A stretch of 64,000 nt of DNA from Lactobacillus xujianguonis (GCF_004009905.1 NZ_ML136873.1:83310-147309); one strand, 5' to 3'; counted from the stretch's first letter, positions 1 to 10,907 are shown. Notes: generated by a model from the sequence alone, not told the origin. A program made the numbers and translations.

Positions 1-1
1 G

Positions 2-1036
2 AATGCCCAAGGTAAGACTAATCTCTTAGAGGCAGTTTATTTTTTAGCTTTAACAAGGTCCCACCGGACAAGTAGTGACAAAGAATTGATTCACTTTGGT
101 GATGAGTTTGCTAACGTTCGCGGGCAAGTTCATAAGAGTCAAGTGGTCTTGGATTTGAGGGCCTTAATTACCAAAAAGGGTAAAAAAGTTTGGATCAATC
201 GAGTTGAACAAGCTAAATTGTCCAAGTATGTTGGGCAATTAAATGCGATTTTATTTTCGCCGGAAGATTTGGATTTAATTAAGGGTGCTCCTAGTTTACG
301 ACGACGCTTCATGGACCAAGAATTTGGGCAGATAAACGCAGAGTACTTGTATTTTGCCAGTAAATATCGGCAAGTTTTAATTCAAAAAAATAATTATCTT
401 AAGCAGCTGGCTAAGGGTGAAGCAAAAGACCAGATCTTTTTGGATGTGTTGTCAGATCAATTAGCAGGAATTGCGGCCGAAGTTATTTCGCGCCGCTTTA
501 AATTTTTAAAATATTTAAGTCATTCCGCTAGTTTAGCCTATCAAGAGATTAGTTTAGCAGGTGAAAAGTTGACATTGACTTACCACCCTTCGGTAGCAGG
601 TATTAATGCTGACGATAGTACTGAGAGTATTTATCAAAAGGTACTAGCTAACTATCAAAAAAATAAGCAAACTGAGATTAGAAAAGGAACCACCTTGTCT
701 GGTCCGCATCGAGATGATCTTGAATTTAAACTTGATGGCAAAAACGCCCACTTGTATGCCTCGCAAGGCCAACAACGTTCAATTGCTTTAAGCATTAAAT
801 TAGCTGAAATTAGTTTAGTGCATCATTTAAGTGGCGAATATCCGGTCCTACTCTTAGATGACGTAATGAGTGAACTTGACCATGATCGTCAAAGCGCTTT
901 ATTAAACTATATTCACGGTAAAACACAAACTTTTATTACCACTACAGATTTAGAAGGTATTTCCTGGGAAATTATCAAACAGCCGAAGATTTATCATATT
1001 GACTCCGGCAAGATTAGTTTAGAAAAGGAGAGTTAA
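2..1036 (+). CDS. recF: RecF recombination mediator (5' truncated by window edge)
   Basis: This is the SMC-like ATPase that loads RecA on gapped DNA. The reading frame is already open at base 2, so the true start lies upstream. The first visible residues, [11 protein letters not shown], are the end of the Walker A loop. The signature motif is seen as [12 protein letters not shown] and the Walker B/D-loop as [13 protein letters not shown] near the C-terminus. The order of these motifs and the length after Walker A match RecF. Its TAA stop is followed directly by the gyrB ATG, which indicates co-transcription and translational coupling. The dnaA-dnaN-recF-gyrB-gyrA order of Firmicutes implies that oriC lies a few kilobases to the left. 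Confidence 0.97.
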   Translation, partial: NAQGKTNLLEAVYFLALTRSHRTSSDKELIHFGDEFANVRGQVHKSQVVLDLRALITKKGKKVWINRVEQAKLSKYVGQLNAILFSPEDLDLIKGAPSLRRRFMDQEFGQINAEYLYFASKYRQVLIQKNNYLKQLAKGEAKDQIFLDVLSDQLAGIAAEVISRRFKFLKYLSHSASLAYQEISLAGEKLTLTYHPSVAGINADDSTESIYQKVLANYQKNKQTEIRKGTTLSGPHRDDLEFKLDGKNAHLYASQGQQRSIALSIKLAEISLVHHLSGEYPVLLLDDVMSELDHDRQSALLNYIHGKTQTFITTTDLEGISWEIIKQPKIYHIDSGKISLEKES

Positions 1037-2998
1037 ATGGCTGATAAAAAAGAAAAACTTGAACAAGTTAAGCACTATGAAAAAGAAGCTGATAAATATA
1101 ATGCTAGTCAAATTCAAGTTTTAGGTGGACTTGAAGCTGTTCGTAAGCGCCCTGGTATGTATATTGGGACTACTAGTTCACAAGGTTTACACCATTTAGT
1201 ATGGGAAATTATTGATAATAGTATCGATGAACGATTAGCTGGTTTTGCTAGCAAGATCGAAGTTACTGTTAATGAAGACGGCAGCGTTACCGTACAAGAT
1301 GATGGACGTGGGATTCCAGTCGATATTCAAGAGAAGACTGGTCGGCCAGCTCTAGAAACTGTCTTTACTGTTCTTCACGCCGGAGGAAAATTCGGCGGTG
1401 GCGGATACAAAGTTTCTGGTGGTTTGCACGGTGTAGGTGCCTCAGTTGTTAACGCTCTTTCCACTAAGCTAGATGTTACCGTTATGCGGGATGGTAAAAA
1501 GTATGCCATTGCCTTTGATCACGGCCGGGTTAAGGAAGAAATGAAGCAAGTGGGAACTGTGCCATTAGATCAACACGGAACGATTGTCCACTTCTATCCA
1601 GATCCTGATATTTTTACTGAAACAACCACCTTTGATGACAAGATCTTAAAGAACAGAATTCGGGAATTGGCCTTTTTGAATAAGGGCTTGAAGTTAACCT
1701 TTACTGATAAGCGGAAAGAAACTGCCGAAACTGATGTCTATAAATTTGAAGGCGGAATTAAAGAATACGTTGCCTTTTTGAACAAGGATACGGAAGTCTT
1801 ATTTGATGAACCAATTTATGTTGAAAGTGACTATCAGGGCATCAACGTTGAAGTTGCTTTGCAATATACCAACGGCTATAAAACGACTTTAATGACCTTT
1901 GCCAACAACATTCACACCTATGAAGGCGGGATGCACGAAGCTGGCTTTAAGACGGCTTTAACACGGGTAGTAAACGATTATGCTCATAAAGCTAAAATCT
2001 TAAAGGATAAGGACGATAACCTTTCTGGTGAAGATATTCGTGAAGGGATGACAGCAGTAGTTTCTGTTAAGCACCCAGATCCGCAATTTGAAGGCCAGAC
2101 TAAGACTAAGTTAGGTAACTCTGACGCTAGAACTGCAGTTGATAAGGCCTTTTCAGAAACCTTTAGTCGCTTCTTGATGGAAAATCCTGCTGTAGGCCGG
2201 AAGATCGTGGAAAAGGCACAATTAGCTGAACGTGCACGGACAGCTGCTAAGCGTGCGCGTGAAGTTACGCGAAAGAAGTCAGGGCTAGAAATTGCTAACT
2301 TGCCAGGTAAACTAGCTGATAACACCAGTAACGACCCAAGTATCTCAGAGTTATTCATCGTCGAAGGTAACTCTGCCGGTGGTTCTGCTAAGCAAGGACG
2401 TTCACGGTTAACGCAAGCTATTTTGCCAATTCGTGGGAAGATTTTGAACGTGGAAAAAGCCTCAATGGATCGAATTTTAGCTAACCAAGAAATTCGTTCT
2501 TTGTTTACAGCTTTAGGCACTGGCTTTGGGGCTGATTTTGACGTTTCAAAAGCCCGTTATCACAAGTTAATCATCATGACTGATGCCGATGTCGATGGGG
2601 CCCACATTAGAACTTTGCTTTTGACGCTCTTCTACAACTACATGCGTCCAATGATTGAAAAAGGATATGTTTACATCGCTCGTCCACCTCTTTACCAAGT
2701 TCGTCAAGGTAAAGTAGTGAAGTATCTTGACACTGACGAAGAGTTGCATGATTACTTAGGTAGCTTGCAACCAAGTCCTAAGCCAGTTGTTCAACGTTAC
2801 AAGGGGTTAGGTGAAATGGACCCAGAACAGCTTTGGGAAACAACCATGAACCCAGAAAACCGGCGCCTTGATCGGGTTAGCCCAGAATATGCTAAAGATG
2901 CCGATGCTGTGTTTGAATTACTCATGGGTAACGAGGTTGCTCCACGGCGAGACTTCATTCAAAAGAACGCTAAATATGTTGAGAACTTGGATGCTTAG
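1037..2998 (+). CDS. gyrB: DNA gyrase subunit B
   Basis: This is the ATPase subunit of type IIA topoisomerase, 653 residues, a normal Gram-positive GyrB length without the Gram-negative insert. Visible motifs are the GHKL ATP site ([31 protein letters not shown]), the TOPRIM acidic motif [15 protein letters not shown] and the metal site [14 protein letters not shown]. It forms the A2B2 holoenzyme with the GyrA encoded 10 nt downstream. The start abuts the recF stop (TAAATG), and the ribosome-binding sequence AAAAGGAGAG lies inside the recF end. Nothing unusual was seen. Confidence 0.99.
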   Translation: MADKKEKLEQVKHYEKEADKYNASQIQVLGGLEAVRKRPGMYIGTTSSQGLHHLVWEIIDNSIDERLAGFASKIEVTVNEDGSVTVQDDGRGIPVDIQEKTGRPALETVFTVLHAGGKFGGGGYKVSGGLHGVGASVVNALSTKLDVTVMRDGKKYAIAFDHGRVKEEMKQVGTVPLDQHGTIVHFYPDPDIFTETTTFDDKILKNRIRELAFLNKGLKLTFTDKRKETAETDVYKFEGGIKEYVAFLNKDTEVLFDEPIYVESDYQGINVEVALQYTNGYKTTLMTFANNIHTYEGGMHEAGFKTALTRVVNDYAHKAKILKDKDDNLSGEDIREGMTAVVSVKHPDPQFEGQTKTKLGNSDARTAVDKAFSETFSRFLMENPAVGRKIVEKAQLAERARTAAKRAREVTRKKSGLEIANLPGKLADNTSNDPSISELFIVEGNSAGGSAKQGRSRLTQAILPIRGKILNVEKASMDRILANQEIRSLFTALGTGFGADFDVSKARYHKLIIMTDADVDGAHIRTLLLTLFYNYMRPMIEKGYVYIARPPLYQVRQGKVVKYLDTDEELHDYLGSLQPSPKPVVQRYKGLGEMDPEQLWETTMNPENRRLDRVSPEYAKDADAVFELLMGNEVAPRRDFIQKNAKYVENLDA

Positions 2999-3008
2999 GA
3001 GGTTTTAA

Positions 3009-5498
3009 ATGGATAACGATAATCAAATGCAGGATCATAGAATCCGCAACGTTGACTTAACTAGCACCATGCGTAGTTCATTCCTAGACTATGCGATGTC
3101 AGTTATCGTTGCACGTGCTTTGCCAGATGTACGTGATGGGTTAAAGCCCGTTCAGCGTCGTATCCTTTACGGAATGAGTGAATTAGGTGTTACCCCTGAT
3201 AAGCCTTATAAAAAGAGTGCCAGAATTGTTGGGGAAGTTATGGGTAAGTTTCACCCACACGGTGACTCCTCAATTTATCTCGCAATGGCTCACATGGCAC
3301 AAGAATTCTCATATCGCTACATGCTAGTTGATGGGCACGGTAACTTCGGTTCTGTCGACGGGGATGAACCAGCCGCAATGCGTTATACCGAAGCTAGAAT
3401 GAGCAAGATTGCCGTTGAAATGCTTCGGGATATCAACAAAAATACGGTTGATTGGCAACGTAACTATGATGATACTGAAAATGAACCAGTAGTTTTACCA
3501 GCCAGAATCCCTAACTTGTTAGTTAACGGAGCAAATGGGATTGCCGTTGGGATGACTACCAACATTCCACCACATAACTTACGTGAAGTAATTGGTGGTT
3601 TACATATGTTGATGAAGAACCCTGATGCCACAACCAAGGACTTGATGAAAGTTATTCCTGGACCAGACTTCCCGACTGGCGGAATTATCATGGGCCGTGG
3701 CGGAATTTACCGGGCTTATGAATCTGGTAAGGGCAATATTGTTGTTCGTGCCAAAACTAATATCGAAACTGAAAAGAGTGGCCGTGAACGAATTATCGTC
3801 AGTGAAATTCCATACATGGTTAACAAGGCTGAATTGGTTAAGAAGATTGCGGATTTAGCTCGTGAAAAAATTATCGATGGGATTACCGGTGTGCGGGATG
3901 AATCCGACCAGACTGGGATGAGAATTACTATCGATATTCGCCGGGATGCCAGTGCTAGTGTAGTTTTGAATAATTTATTCAAAGAAACACAAATGCAGGC
4001 TAACTTCGGAATGAATATGGTTGCCATTGTTGATGGTGCCCCACACTTCTTAACCTTGAAGCAAATGCTTCAATACTACTTGAATCACCAAGAAGATGTG
4101 GTTACTCGCCGGACTAAGTTTGAATTAGCTAAGGCCGAAGCAAGAGCTCATATTCTTGAGGGGTTATTAATTGCCCTTGATCACATTGATGAAATTGTTA
4201 AGATTATTCGTCAAAGTGAATCTAGTGATATTGCTAAGGCAGCTTTGATCAGTCGCTTCGGTTTAGATGATAAGCAATCACAAGCTATCTTGGACATGCG
4301 GCTGGTACGGTTGACTGGTTTAGAGCGTGACAAGGTTAAGGCAGAATATAAGGATCTGCAAGCTAAGATCGCTGATTACAAAGACATTTTGGCTCACCAT
4401 GAGCGGATTGATCAAATTATCTATGATGAATTACTTGATATCCAAAAACGCTTCGGTGATGATCGCCGGACTGAAATCGGTGCTAGTGAAGTAGTTTCAA
4501 TTGAAGATGAAGATTTGATTGAAAAGCAAAATGTCCTTTTGACTTTAACTCACCGTGGTTACATCAAGCGGATGCCAATCACCGAATTCAAGACTCAAAA
4601 CCGTGGCGGTAAAGGAATCAAGGGGATGGGTGTTCAAGATGATGACTTTATTGAACACTTAATCTACTCAAGTACGCATGATTTACTTTTGTTCTTTACT
4701 AACAAGGGCAAGGTTTACTCAAAGAAAGCCTATGAAATTCCAGAATATGGCCGGATGGCTAAAGGCTTACCAATTGTGAACTTGCTTCAGTTAGACAAGG
4801 GCGAAAAGATTCAAACCGTGATTAATATTCCTCAGGGTGCTGATGACAACTACTTGTTCTTCATCACCAAGATGGGAACCGTTAAGCGGACGCATGTCAG
4901 TGAATTTTCTAATATTAGAAATAGTGGGTTGATTGCCTTAACCCTGCGTGATGGGGATGAATTAAGCAATGTCTTAACTACTGACGGTCAACAAAATATT
5001 TTAATCGGGACGCACTTAGGTTATGCAGTAACCTTCAATGAAAGTGATGTTCGTCCAATGGGAAGAACAGCTGCCGGTGTTCGCGGAATTAACTTGCGTG
5101 ATCACGATTATGTAGTTGGCTCAGAAGTAATTAAGCCAAATGATGAAGTCTTAATCATTTCCGAAAAAGGTTATGGTAAGCGGACTGCTGCTAGTGAATA
5201 CCCAATTAAGGGCCGTGGCGGTAAAGGAATTAAGACCGCAAATATTAGTGAAAAGAACGGTCCACTTGCTGGCGTAACCGTTGTTGATGGTACTAAAGAT
5301 ATTATGGTTATTACTACCGACGGAATCATGATCCGCTTTAAGGTGGATGATGTTTCTCAAACTGGGAGAAATACGTTAGGTGTTCGGTTAATCAAAGTAA
5401 CTGATAATAACCAAGTTGCTAGTTTAGCTATTGTCCCAACTGAAGAAGATCAAGAAGTTACGGACGATGATGCGGAAGCTACCGACGAAGAAGAATAA
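3009..5498 (+). CDS. gyrA: DNA gyrase subunit A
   Basis: This is the DNA breakage-reunion subunit of gyrase, 829 residues. The catalytic tyrosine is Y126 in AAMRYTEAR. The GyrA box of the C-terminal pinwheel is seen as [12 protein letters not shown], and the extreme C-terminus is acidic. An AGGAGG ribosome-binding site precedes ATG 3009. The quinolone-determining region reads [17 protein letters not shown]. Ser87 (E. coli Ser83) is retained, but the E. coli Asp87 position is Leu91 rather than an acidic residue. The gene follows gyrB by 10 nt in an operon. Confidence 0.99.
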   Translation: MDNDNQMQDHRIRNVDLTSTMRSSFLDYAMSVIVARALPDVRDGLKPVQRRILYGMSELGVTPDKPYKKSARIVGEVMGKFHPHGDSSIYLAMAHMAQEFSYRYMLVDGHGNFGSVDGDEPAAMRYTEARMSKIAVEMLRDINKNTVDWQRNYDDTENEPVVLPARIPNLLVNGANGIAVGMTTNIPPHNLREVIGGLHMLMKNPDATTKDLMKVIPGPDFPTGGIIMGRGGIYRAYESGKGNIVVRAKTNIETEKSGRERIIVSEIPYMVNKAELVKKIADLAREKIIDGITGVRDESDQTGMRITIDIRRDASASVVLNNLFKETQMQANFGMNMVAIVDGAPHFLTLKQMLQYYLNHQEDVVTRRTKFELAKAEARAHILEGLLIALDHIDEIVKIIRQSESSDIAKAALISRFGLDDKQSQAILDMRLVRLTGLERDKVKAEYKDLQAKIADYKDILAHHERIDQIIYDELLDIQKRFGDDRRTEIGASEVVSIEDEDLIEKQNVLLTLTHRGYIKRMPITEFKTQNRGGKGIKGMGVQDDDFIEHLIYSSTHDLLLFFTNKGKVYSKKAYEIPEYGRMAKGLPIVNLLQLDKGEKIQTVINIPQGADDNYLFFITKMGTVKRTHVSEFSNIRNSGLIALTLRDGDELSNVLTTDGQQNILIGTHLGYAVTFNESDVRPMGRTAAGVRGINLRDHDYVVGSEVIKPNDEVLIISEKGYGKRTAASEYPIKGRGGKGIKTANISEKNGPLAGVTVVDGTKDIMVITTDGIMIRFKVDDVSQTGRNTLGVRLIKVTDNNQVASLAIVPTEEDQEVTDDDAEATDEEE

Positions 5499-5573
5499 AA
5501 AGTTAAGAAAGTTTAAACATTAATTTTTAGAAAAAAATTATCAAGCATTTCTGTGTATCTAATATTAGAGGAG

Positions 5574-5603
5574 CAAAATTCCTCGAGGATCACGTGAATT
5601 TTG
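5574..5603 (+). terminator. Inverted repeat after gyrA, possible terminator
   Basis: CAAAATTC (5574-5581) and GAATTTTG (5596-5603) are perfectly complementary, and a T-rich stretch follows at 5609-5618. It lies between the gyrA stop and the rpsF promoter. The stem is AT-rich with a long loop, so termination would be weak. Confidence 0.4.
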
Positions 5604-5634
5604 TTTGGTAATTTTTTTGGTTCTGTGCTAGAAT
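5604..5634 (+). promoter_or_regulatory. Extended -10 promoter of the rpsF-ssb-rpsR operon
   Basis: TGC-TAGAAT (5626-5634) is a good extended -10 element. The upstream -35 candidate TTTGGT (5604-5609) is poor and spaced 19 nt, as is tolerated with an extended -10. It sits about 85 nt upstream of rpsF and would transcribe the two-hairpin leader. Confidence 0.55.
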
Positions 5635-5644
5635 TAGGCATTGC

Positions 5645-5689
5645 GAGTAATAATTTCCATTACTCCTTGTTCTTGATTTTAGCAAGAAC
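5645..5689 (+). promoter_or_regulatory. rpsF 5' leader with two hairpins (possible S6:S18 autoregulatory element)
   Basis: Two perfect 7-bp stems are visible: GAGTAAT (5645-5651) with ATTACTC (5659-5665), and GTTCTTG (5669-5675) with CAAGAAC (5683-5689). Many Firmicute rpsF mRNAs carry an S6:S18-binding leader for autoregulation. The position fits, but I could not confirm the conserved CCG bulge, so assignment to that family is inference. Confidence 0.4.
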
Positions 5690-5719
5690 CATTTAGTCCA
5701 GAAGGAGGTGCAATAGTTC

Positions 5720-6016
5720 ATGGCAACTACTAAGTACGAAGTAACTTACATTATCAAGCCTGATATTGATGAAGAATCAAAGAAGGCTCTCGTTGAAAAC
5801 TACGATAAGGTTATCGCAGACAACGGTGGTACTATGGTTGAATCCAAAGACTGGGGCAAGCGTCATTTTGCATACGAAATCGACAAGTATCGTGAAGGTA
5901 CTTACCACATTATGACTTTCACTGCAGAAAACGCAGACGCAGTTAACGAATTCAGTCGTTTGTCAAAGATTGACAACGCCGTTTTACGTTCAATGACTGT
6001 TAAGTTAGACAAATAA
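5720..6016 (+). CDS. rpsF: Small-subunit ribosomal protein S6
   Basis: This is a 98-residue 30S protein that pairs with S18 on the central domain of 16S rRNA. It begins [19 protein letters not shown] and contains the conserved stretch [34 protein letters not shown] is a strong ribosome-binding site upstream of ATG 5720. It is the first gene of the classic rpsF-ssb-rpsR operon and is preceded by its own promoter and structured leader. Length and composition are normal. Confidence 0.98.
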   Translation: MATTKYEVTYIIKPDIDEESKKALVENYDKVIADNGGTMVESKDWGKRHFAYEIDKYREGTYHIMTFTAENADAVNEFSRLSKIDNAVLRSMTVKLDK

Positions 6017-6063
6017 TTTATTATCGAAAAAAGACCGTGATTTAGGAAAGGGAGGACCTAAGT

Positions 6064-6588
6064 ATGATTAATAGAGTTGTACTTGTTGGCCGATTAACAC
6101 GTGATCCTGAATTGCGTACTACTGGGAGCGGAATCTCGGTTGCTACGTTTACTCTTGCTGTTGACCGTCAATTTACAAATAGCCAAGGTGAGAGAGGCGC
6201 AGATTTTATCAGCTGTGTAATCTGGAGAAAATCTGCAGAAAACTTCTGCAATTTTACTTCTAAAGGTTCATTAGTTGGGATTGATGGCCGAATTCAAACC
6301 AGAAGTTACGATAATAAAGACGGGCAAAGAGTTTATGTCACTGAAGTTGTCGTAGATAATTTCGCATTGCTCGAATCACGTAAGGATCGTGAAGCCCGCG
6401 GTCAAAATGGTGGTTTTACACCAAATAATAATGGAAATGCTGGCGCACAAAACACTAACAATTTCCAACCTAATAATGGCGGAGCACCTGCTGCAAATAC
6501 CAATAATGCCCCTCAAGATAAGCCACAAGATCCATTTGCTGGCTCAGGGGATACCATTGATATTTCAGATGATGATCTTCCATTCTAA
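6064..6588 (+). CDS. ssb: Single-stranded DNA-binding protein
   Basis: This is a 174-residue SSB. The N-terminal OB fold (about residues 1-110) begins [19 protein letters not shown] low-complexity Asn/Gly/Pro/Gln linker follows, then the acidic tail DISDDDLPF that recruits repair and replication partners. It coats ssDNA at forks. The position between rpsF and rpsR is the conserved Firmicute arrangement. A good GGGAGG ribosome-binding site precedes ATG 6064. This is the essential chromosomal copy. Confidence 0.98.
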   Translation: MINRVVLVGRLTRDPELRTTGSGISVATFTLAVDRQFTNSQGERGADFISCVIWRKSAENFCNFTSKGSLVGIDGRIQTRSYDNKDGQRVYVTEVVVDNFALLESRKDREARGQNGGFTPNNNGNAGAQNTNNFQPNNGGAPAANTNNAPQDKPQDPFAGSGDTIDISDDDLPF

Positions 6589-6618
6589 AAATAAAATTGA
6601 AAGAAAGGACCTAGGGAT

Positions 6619-6855
6619 ATGGCTCAACAAAGAAGAGGCGGCCGTCGTCGTCGCAAGGTTGACTACATTGCAGCTAACCACATCGACTACGTTGACTACA
6701 AGGACGTTGACCTGTTGAAACGTTTTATCTCAGAAAGAGGTAAGATTTTACCACGTCGTGTCACTGGCACTAGCGCAAAGAATCAACGTAAAGTAGCAAA
6801 CGCAATTAAGAGAGCTCGTATTATGGGCTTGTTGCCATTTGTTGCTGAAGACTAA
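6619..6855 (+). CDS. rpsR: Small-subunit ribosomal protein S18
   Basis: This is a 78-residue, Arg/Lys-rich 30S protein. The N-terminus [17 protein letters not shown] is basic, and the typical core is seen as [20 protein letters not shown] and [17 protein letters not shown]. It binds next to S6, its operon partner. A GAAAGGACC ribosome-binding site lies upstream, and the operon ends at a strong terminator 25 nt downstream. It has no CxxC zinc motif, so it is the zinc-independent form. Confidence 0.98.
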   Translation: MAQQRRGGRRRRKVDYIAANHIDYVDYKDVDLLKRFISERGKILPRRVTGTSAKNQRKVANAIKRARIMGLLPFVAED

Positions 6856-6879
6856 TTCAGTCAAATATTAATACGTTTA

Positions 6880-6919
6880 AAAAGAGATCGAAGAAGTTAA
6901 CTTTTCCGATCTCTTTTTT
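6880..6919 (+). terminator. Rho-independent terminator of rpsF operon
   Basis: AAAGAGATCG (6881-6890) pairs with CGATCTCTTT and is followed by seven or more T. It directly follows rpsR. Confidence 0.9.
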
Positions 6920-6950
6920 TACATTCTATCCCCTCGCTTGCCGGATACGG

Positions 6951-6956
6951 TATAAT
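6951..6956 (+). promoter_or_regulatory. Probable -10 box of the gdpP-rplI-dnaB transcript
   Basis: TATAAT lies 40 nt upstream of the gdpP ATG, just after the rpsR terminator. No convincing -35 box is seen at 17 nt. Confidence 0.45.
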
Positions 6957-6996
6957 TAATTTGAAGAACGATACCTATTTTTAGGAAGGATCTTTC

Positions 6997-9018
6997 ATGA
7001 AAGATTTTTTACGTAAACTTGAATTACCCGCCTTTATTCGAGACGCGCGACTCACAGCTTCTGTAGTTGTTATTCTGTGTTTATCGCTATTAGGCGCGGT
7101 ACTTGGAATGATAATGAAACCTTTATTTGGGCTGGCATTATTATTGATTTTTATCTTAACGGTTGCGATTGCTATTTATGGCACTTATATTTTGGCTGGT
7201 AATGCAAATAATTTTGCGATTAACTTGTCTTACCGCATTAAGCGCAGTGAGCAAGAAGCTTTAATTAAGATGCCACTGGGGATTTTGCTGTATGATAATG
7301 AGCATCAGATTCAGTGGGTTAACCCCTACTTGCAACTTTACTTAAAAGACGATGATCTGATTGGCCATACAATTGAATCCGTTGATCCTGATTTAAATAA
7401 ATTACTCAATGAAGCAATTGCTGCTAAAACCGCAGAAAATCATATGGTTCATTGGGATGGACACGAATTTGAAATGGTGGTCCAGGATGATCTGGGAGTT
7501 ATCTATTTGTTAGATATCACTCGCTATGCTAAGATTGAGCGCAAGTATGAAGCTGATCGTTTAGCAATTGGATTAATCTTTATTGATAACTATGATGAAT
7601 TAAGCGAAGCTATGCATGATCAGGAATTAACCAGCATGAGTTCTTATGTGCAAAATAAACTCAGTGATTATGCTAAGAAGTTTAATTCATATCTGAAGCG
7701 AATCGATGAAGATCACTTTTTGCTCTTAGCGCATATGCAAGATTTGAAGCAAATGGAACAAGACAAGTTCTCAGTGCTTGATCGAGTACGGCAAGAAACA
7801 AGCCGTAACAATACTCCATTGACACTTTCGATTGGGATCGCCTTTGGTAGTGATTCATTAACTGAAATTGCTAACCAAGCGCAATCTAACCTCGATTTAG
7901 CCTTAGGACGTGGTGGAGACCAAGTTGTTTTGCGTCAACCTGGTAAAGATGCCCGCTTCTATGGTGGTAAGTCTAATCCAATGGAAAAGCGGACTCGTGT
8001 CCGGGCCCGGATGGTTGCCCAAGCAATTACTGAATTATTCAAAGATGCCGATCGCGTCTTTGTCGTTGGTCACCAACGACCTGATATGGATTCAGTTGGT
8101 AGTGGTATTGGGGTTGTCAAAATTGCCCGTTTGCATGGCGTAACAGCTCACTTTGTACTTGATACCAGCAAGACTAATTATGATGTCGGGCGTTTAGTGG
8201 CACGGATGGCTAAAGAAAAGAAGGATGAAGATATCTTCATCAATCCAGCTGATGCCCTGAATACGGCAACTGATAAATCATTACTGGTAATGGTTGACCA
8301 CTCTAAATATTCGATTACTTACTCTCAAAAGCTCTATGATCGCTTGAAGAATCGGATTATTGTGATTGATCACCACCGGCGTGGTGAAGAATTCCCAGAA
8401 AACCCAATGTTAACGTATGTTGAACCTTATGCTTCTTCAGCGTGTGAATTGGTAACGGAGATGATCGAATACCAACAGCCAGCTGGTGGGAAGCGAGTCT
8501 TAACTGACTTAGAAGCAACGGCAATGCTGGCCGGGATTGTGGTTGACTCCAAAGAATTCTCGCTGCGGACTGGCACTAGAACCTTTGATGCGGCCAGTTA
8601 TTTGCGGTCAATTGGCGCTTCTTCAGCAGTGGTCAGCTCCTTACTCAAAGAAGACATTGATAGCTTCTTAGAGCGGACGCACTTAGTAGCCACTTTGAAG
8701 ATGGTGCGGCCACACATGGCAGTGCTTTGCGGACCGGATGATAAAATCATTGATCCAATTGTGACAGCACAGGCAGCTGATACAGCCCTAGATTTGGAAA
8801 ATGTGGGTGCCAGCTTTGCCATTACTCGGCGCAGCGCGGATACTATTGGGATCTCCGCTCGTTCAATGGGTAAGATCAACGTGCAATTAATCATGGAAAA
8901 ATTGGGCGGTGGTGGTCACCTTTCCAATGCTGCAACGCAAATTAAAGGCGTTACAATTGAAGAAGCACGTGCGCAATTGCTAAAGGCAATTGATGAATAT
9001 GAACAAGAAAATGAATAA
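6997..9018 (+). CDS. gdpP: Cyclic-di-AMP phosphodiesterase GdpP (DHH/DHHA1)
   Basis: This is a membrane-anchored enzyme that hydrolyses c-di-AMP to pApA, 673 residues. Two N-terminal transmembrane helices (about residues 20-68) are followed by a PAS-like region, a degenerate GGDEF domain (about 170-300) and the catalytic DHH/DHHA1 module. Metal-site motifs are seen as VGHQRPDMDSVGSG, VMVDHS and VIDHHRRGE. The DHHA1 glycine motif is KLGGGGHLSNAA. The neighbours rplI and dnaB are the standard Firmicute context. Ribosome binding uses AGGAAGGA. c-di-AMP controls K+ and osmolyte uptake and wall stress. Confidence 0.96.
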   Translation: MKDFLRKLELPAFIRDARLTASVVVILCLSLLGAVLGMIMKPLFGLALLLIFILTVAIAIYGTYILAGNANNFAINLSYRIKRSEQEALIKMPLGILLYDNEHQIQWVNPYLQLYLKDDDLIGHTIESVDPDLNKLLNEAIAAKTAENHMVHWDGHEFEMVVQDDLGVIYLLDITRYAKIERKYEADRLAIGLIFIDNYDELSEAMHDQELTSMSSYVQNKLSDYAKKFNSYLKRIDEDHFLLLAHMQDLKQMEQDKFSVLDRVRQETSRNNTPLTLSIGIAFGSDSLTEIANQAQSNLDLALGRGGDQVVLRQPGKDARFYGGKSNPMEKRTRVRARMVAQAITELFKDADRVFVVGHQRPDMDSVGSGIGVVKIARLHGVTAHFVLDTSKTNYDVGRLVARMAKEKKDEDIFINPADALNTATDKSLLVMVDHSKYSITYSQKLYDRLKNRIIVIDHHRRGEEFPENPMLTYVEPYASSACELVTEMIEYQQPAGGKRVLTDLEATAMLAGIVVDSKEFSLRTGTRTFDAASYLRSIGASSAVVSSLLKEDIDSFLERTHLVATLKMVRPHMAVLCGPDDKIIDPIVTAQAADTALDLENVGASFAITRRSADTIGISARSMGKINVQLIMEKLGGGGHLSNAATQIKGVTIEEARAQLLKAIDEYEQENE

Positions 9019-9035
9019 CAGAAAGGAATATGACA

Positions 9036-9491
9036 ATGAAAGTTATTTTTACACAAGACGTTAGAGGCCGTGGTAAGCGTGGACAAGTTAAGAATGTCCC
9101 AGATGGTTACGCTCAAAACTACTTGATTAAGCGTGGTTTAGCTAAGGCTGCAACTAAGGGTAATATGAATACCTTGAAGCGGGTTGAAGCTAACGAAAAG
9201 GCTGCTTATGAAGCAGAAAAGGCCGAAGCTGAAAAGATTAAGGCAGTGCTTGATAAAGACGAAACTGTTGTTAACTTCAAGTCAAAGGCTGGTACTGATG
9301 CACGGCTATTTGGTTCAATCTCTAGCAAGAAGATTGTTGAAGGTTTGGAGAAGCAATACGGTATTAAGATCGACAAACGCAAATTAAGCCTTCCTGAGCC
9401 AATTAAAGCCTTGGGCTACACAAATGTACCTGTTAAGTTGTTTAAGGGCGTAGACGCTACAATTCGCGTTCATATCACCGAACAAGATTAA
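9036..9491 (+). CDS. rplI: Large-subunit ribosomal protein L9
   Basis: This is a 50S protein with a globular N-domain (MKVIFTQDVRGRGKRGQVKNV), a long connecting helix rich in Glu/Ala/Lys, and a C-domain. I chose ATG 9036 (151 residues) over the in-frame ATG 9030. AAAGG at 9022-9026 is spaced 9 nt from 9036 but only 3 nt from 9030, and L9 normally begins MKVIF. The gene is 17 nt downstream of gdpP and upstream of the replicative helicase gene, as in Bacillus. Confidence 0.96.
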   Translation: MKVIFTQDVRGRGKRGQVKNVPDGYAQNYLIKRGLAKAATKGNMNTLKRVEANEKAAYEAEKAEAEKIKAVLDKDETVVNFKSKAGTDARLFGSISSKKIVEGLEKQYGIKIDKRKLSLPEPIKALGYTNVPVKLFKGVDATIRVHITEQD

Positions 9492-9518
9492 GACACTAAG
9501 TAAAAGTGGTTGTGATTG

Positions 9519-10907
9519 ATGGATAACATTGTTTCTCAACAAATACCGCATGATTCAGATGCGGAAAAAGCTGTCTTAGGGGCAATCTTTATTGATCCTG
9601 AAGCAGTGGCTGAAGCTGATGCTGTTGTTCAGCCGGAAGATTTTTATGAACGAGCTAACCGCTATATTTTCCAGGCGATGTTAGATTTATCCGATCGTGG
9701 GGATGTAATTGATCCGTTAACGCTGCAGGATGAATTAACTAAGAAGAATCAGCTGGAAGATATCGGCGGGATTGCCTATGTATCACAGTTAGCAATTTCA
9801 ACGCCAACCGCTGAGCACGTAACTTACTATGCACAGATCGTGCACCGGAAGGCCATGCTTAGAAGATTGATTGCTGCCAGTCAAAACATTATTAATAATG
9901 CGATGGAAGGTTCAGATGACGTGACCGACATCTTAGATGATGCCGAAAGCGAGATCATGAACGTTTCTTCAGAAAACAATACTGGTGGTTTTAGGGCAAT
10001 TAAAGAAATTGTTAACTCAGCCGTTGAAGATATTAACAATATTCCGCAAGACGGTAACATGGTTACTGGTTTGCCAACAGGCTTTTCGGAACTAGATAAA
10101 ATGACGACTGGATTTCATGATGATGAATTAATTATCGTGGCAGCTCGTCCTGGTGTTGGTAAGACTTCCTTTGCCTTAAACGTGGCGCAATACGTGGGCT
10201 TGCATACCGATAATACGGTTGCGATGTTCTCGCTTGAAATGAGTGGGGAACAGTTAGTGCAAAGAATGCTGGCCTCAGAAGGTTTAATTGATTCTCAGCA
10301 CCTTAGAACAGGTCAACTTGATGAAAATGAATGGCGCAAGTTGATCGTGGCCTCAGGGTCTTTAGCCAATACCAGTATTTACATTGACGACACACCCGGA
10401 ATTAAAATGAGTGAGATTCGGGCTAAATCGAGACGACTAGCCAAAGAAAAGGGGAAACTCGGTCTGATTGTGATTGACTACTTGCAGTTAATTGAAGGAC
10501 CACGGAGTGAATCACGGCAGCAAGAAGTTTCTGCTATCTCTCGGCAATTAAAGAAGCTCGCTAAGGAGCTTCACGTGCCCGTCATTGCCCTTTCGCAGTT
10601 GTCACGGTCAGTTGAGCAGCGGCAAGATAAACGCCCTGTATTGTCCGATATTCGTGAATCTGGGTCAATTGAACAGGATGCCGACATTGTTTCTTTTCTT
10701 TACCGGGATGATTATTACCGTGATGAAGAAGACGGCGAGTCTGGCGATGATGACGGCGAAGTAGAAGCAGAAGACGATAATGGTGAAGTTGAAGTCATCA
10801 TTGAAAAGAACCGTTCAGGTAGTCGAGGAACAGTCAAATTAATGTTTTCCAAGCCTTATAACCGGTTCTCGAATCTGGATTATGCGCATGATGCGCCGGA
10901 TAAATAA
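9519..10907 (+). CDS. dnaB: Replicative DNA helicase DnaB (DnaC in Bacillus nomenclature)
   Basis: This is a hexameric 5'-3' helicase. The N-terminal DnaB domain begins after SQQIPHDSDAEKAVLGAIF. The RecA-like motor has Walker A ARPGVGKTSFALN, Walker B LIVIDYLQLI and the conserved SQLSRSVEQRQDKRP. Near residue 405 there is an acidic insertion rich in Glu/Asp/Gly, larger than usual. The ATG at 9519 is preferred; an in-frame TTG directly precedes it. Ribosome binding is weak (AGTGG), which suggests coupling to rplI. A terminator follows. Confidence 0.96.
   Translation: MDNIVSQQIPHDSDAEKAVLGAIFIDPEAVAEADAVVQPEDFYERANRYIFQAMLDLSDRGDVIDPLTLQDELTKKNQLEDIGGIAYVSQLAISTPTAEHVTYYAQIVHRKAMLRRLIAASQNIINNAMEGSDDVTDILDDAESEIMNVSSENNTGGFRAIKEIVNSAVEDINNIPQDGNMVTGLPTGFSELDKMTTGFHDDELIIVAARPGVGKTSFALNVAQYVGLHTDNTVAMFSLEMSGEQLVQRMLASEGLIDSQHLRTGQLDENEWRKLIVASGSLANTSIYIDDTPGIKMSEIRAKSRRLAKEKGKLGLIVIDYLQLIEGPRSESRQQEVSAISRQLKKLAKELHVPVIALSQLSRSVEQRQDKRPVLSDIRESGSIEQDADIVSFLYRDDYYRDEEDGESGDDDGEVEAEDDNGEVEVIIEKNRSGSRGTVKLMFSKPYNRFSNLDYAHDAPDK

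Noticed and set aside
1984..2520. 178-codon minus-strand frame inside gyrB
   Set aside because: It lies wholly within a certain gene, has no ribosome-binding site and encodes no recognisable domain; shadow of gyrB codon bias.
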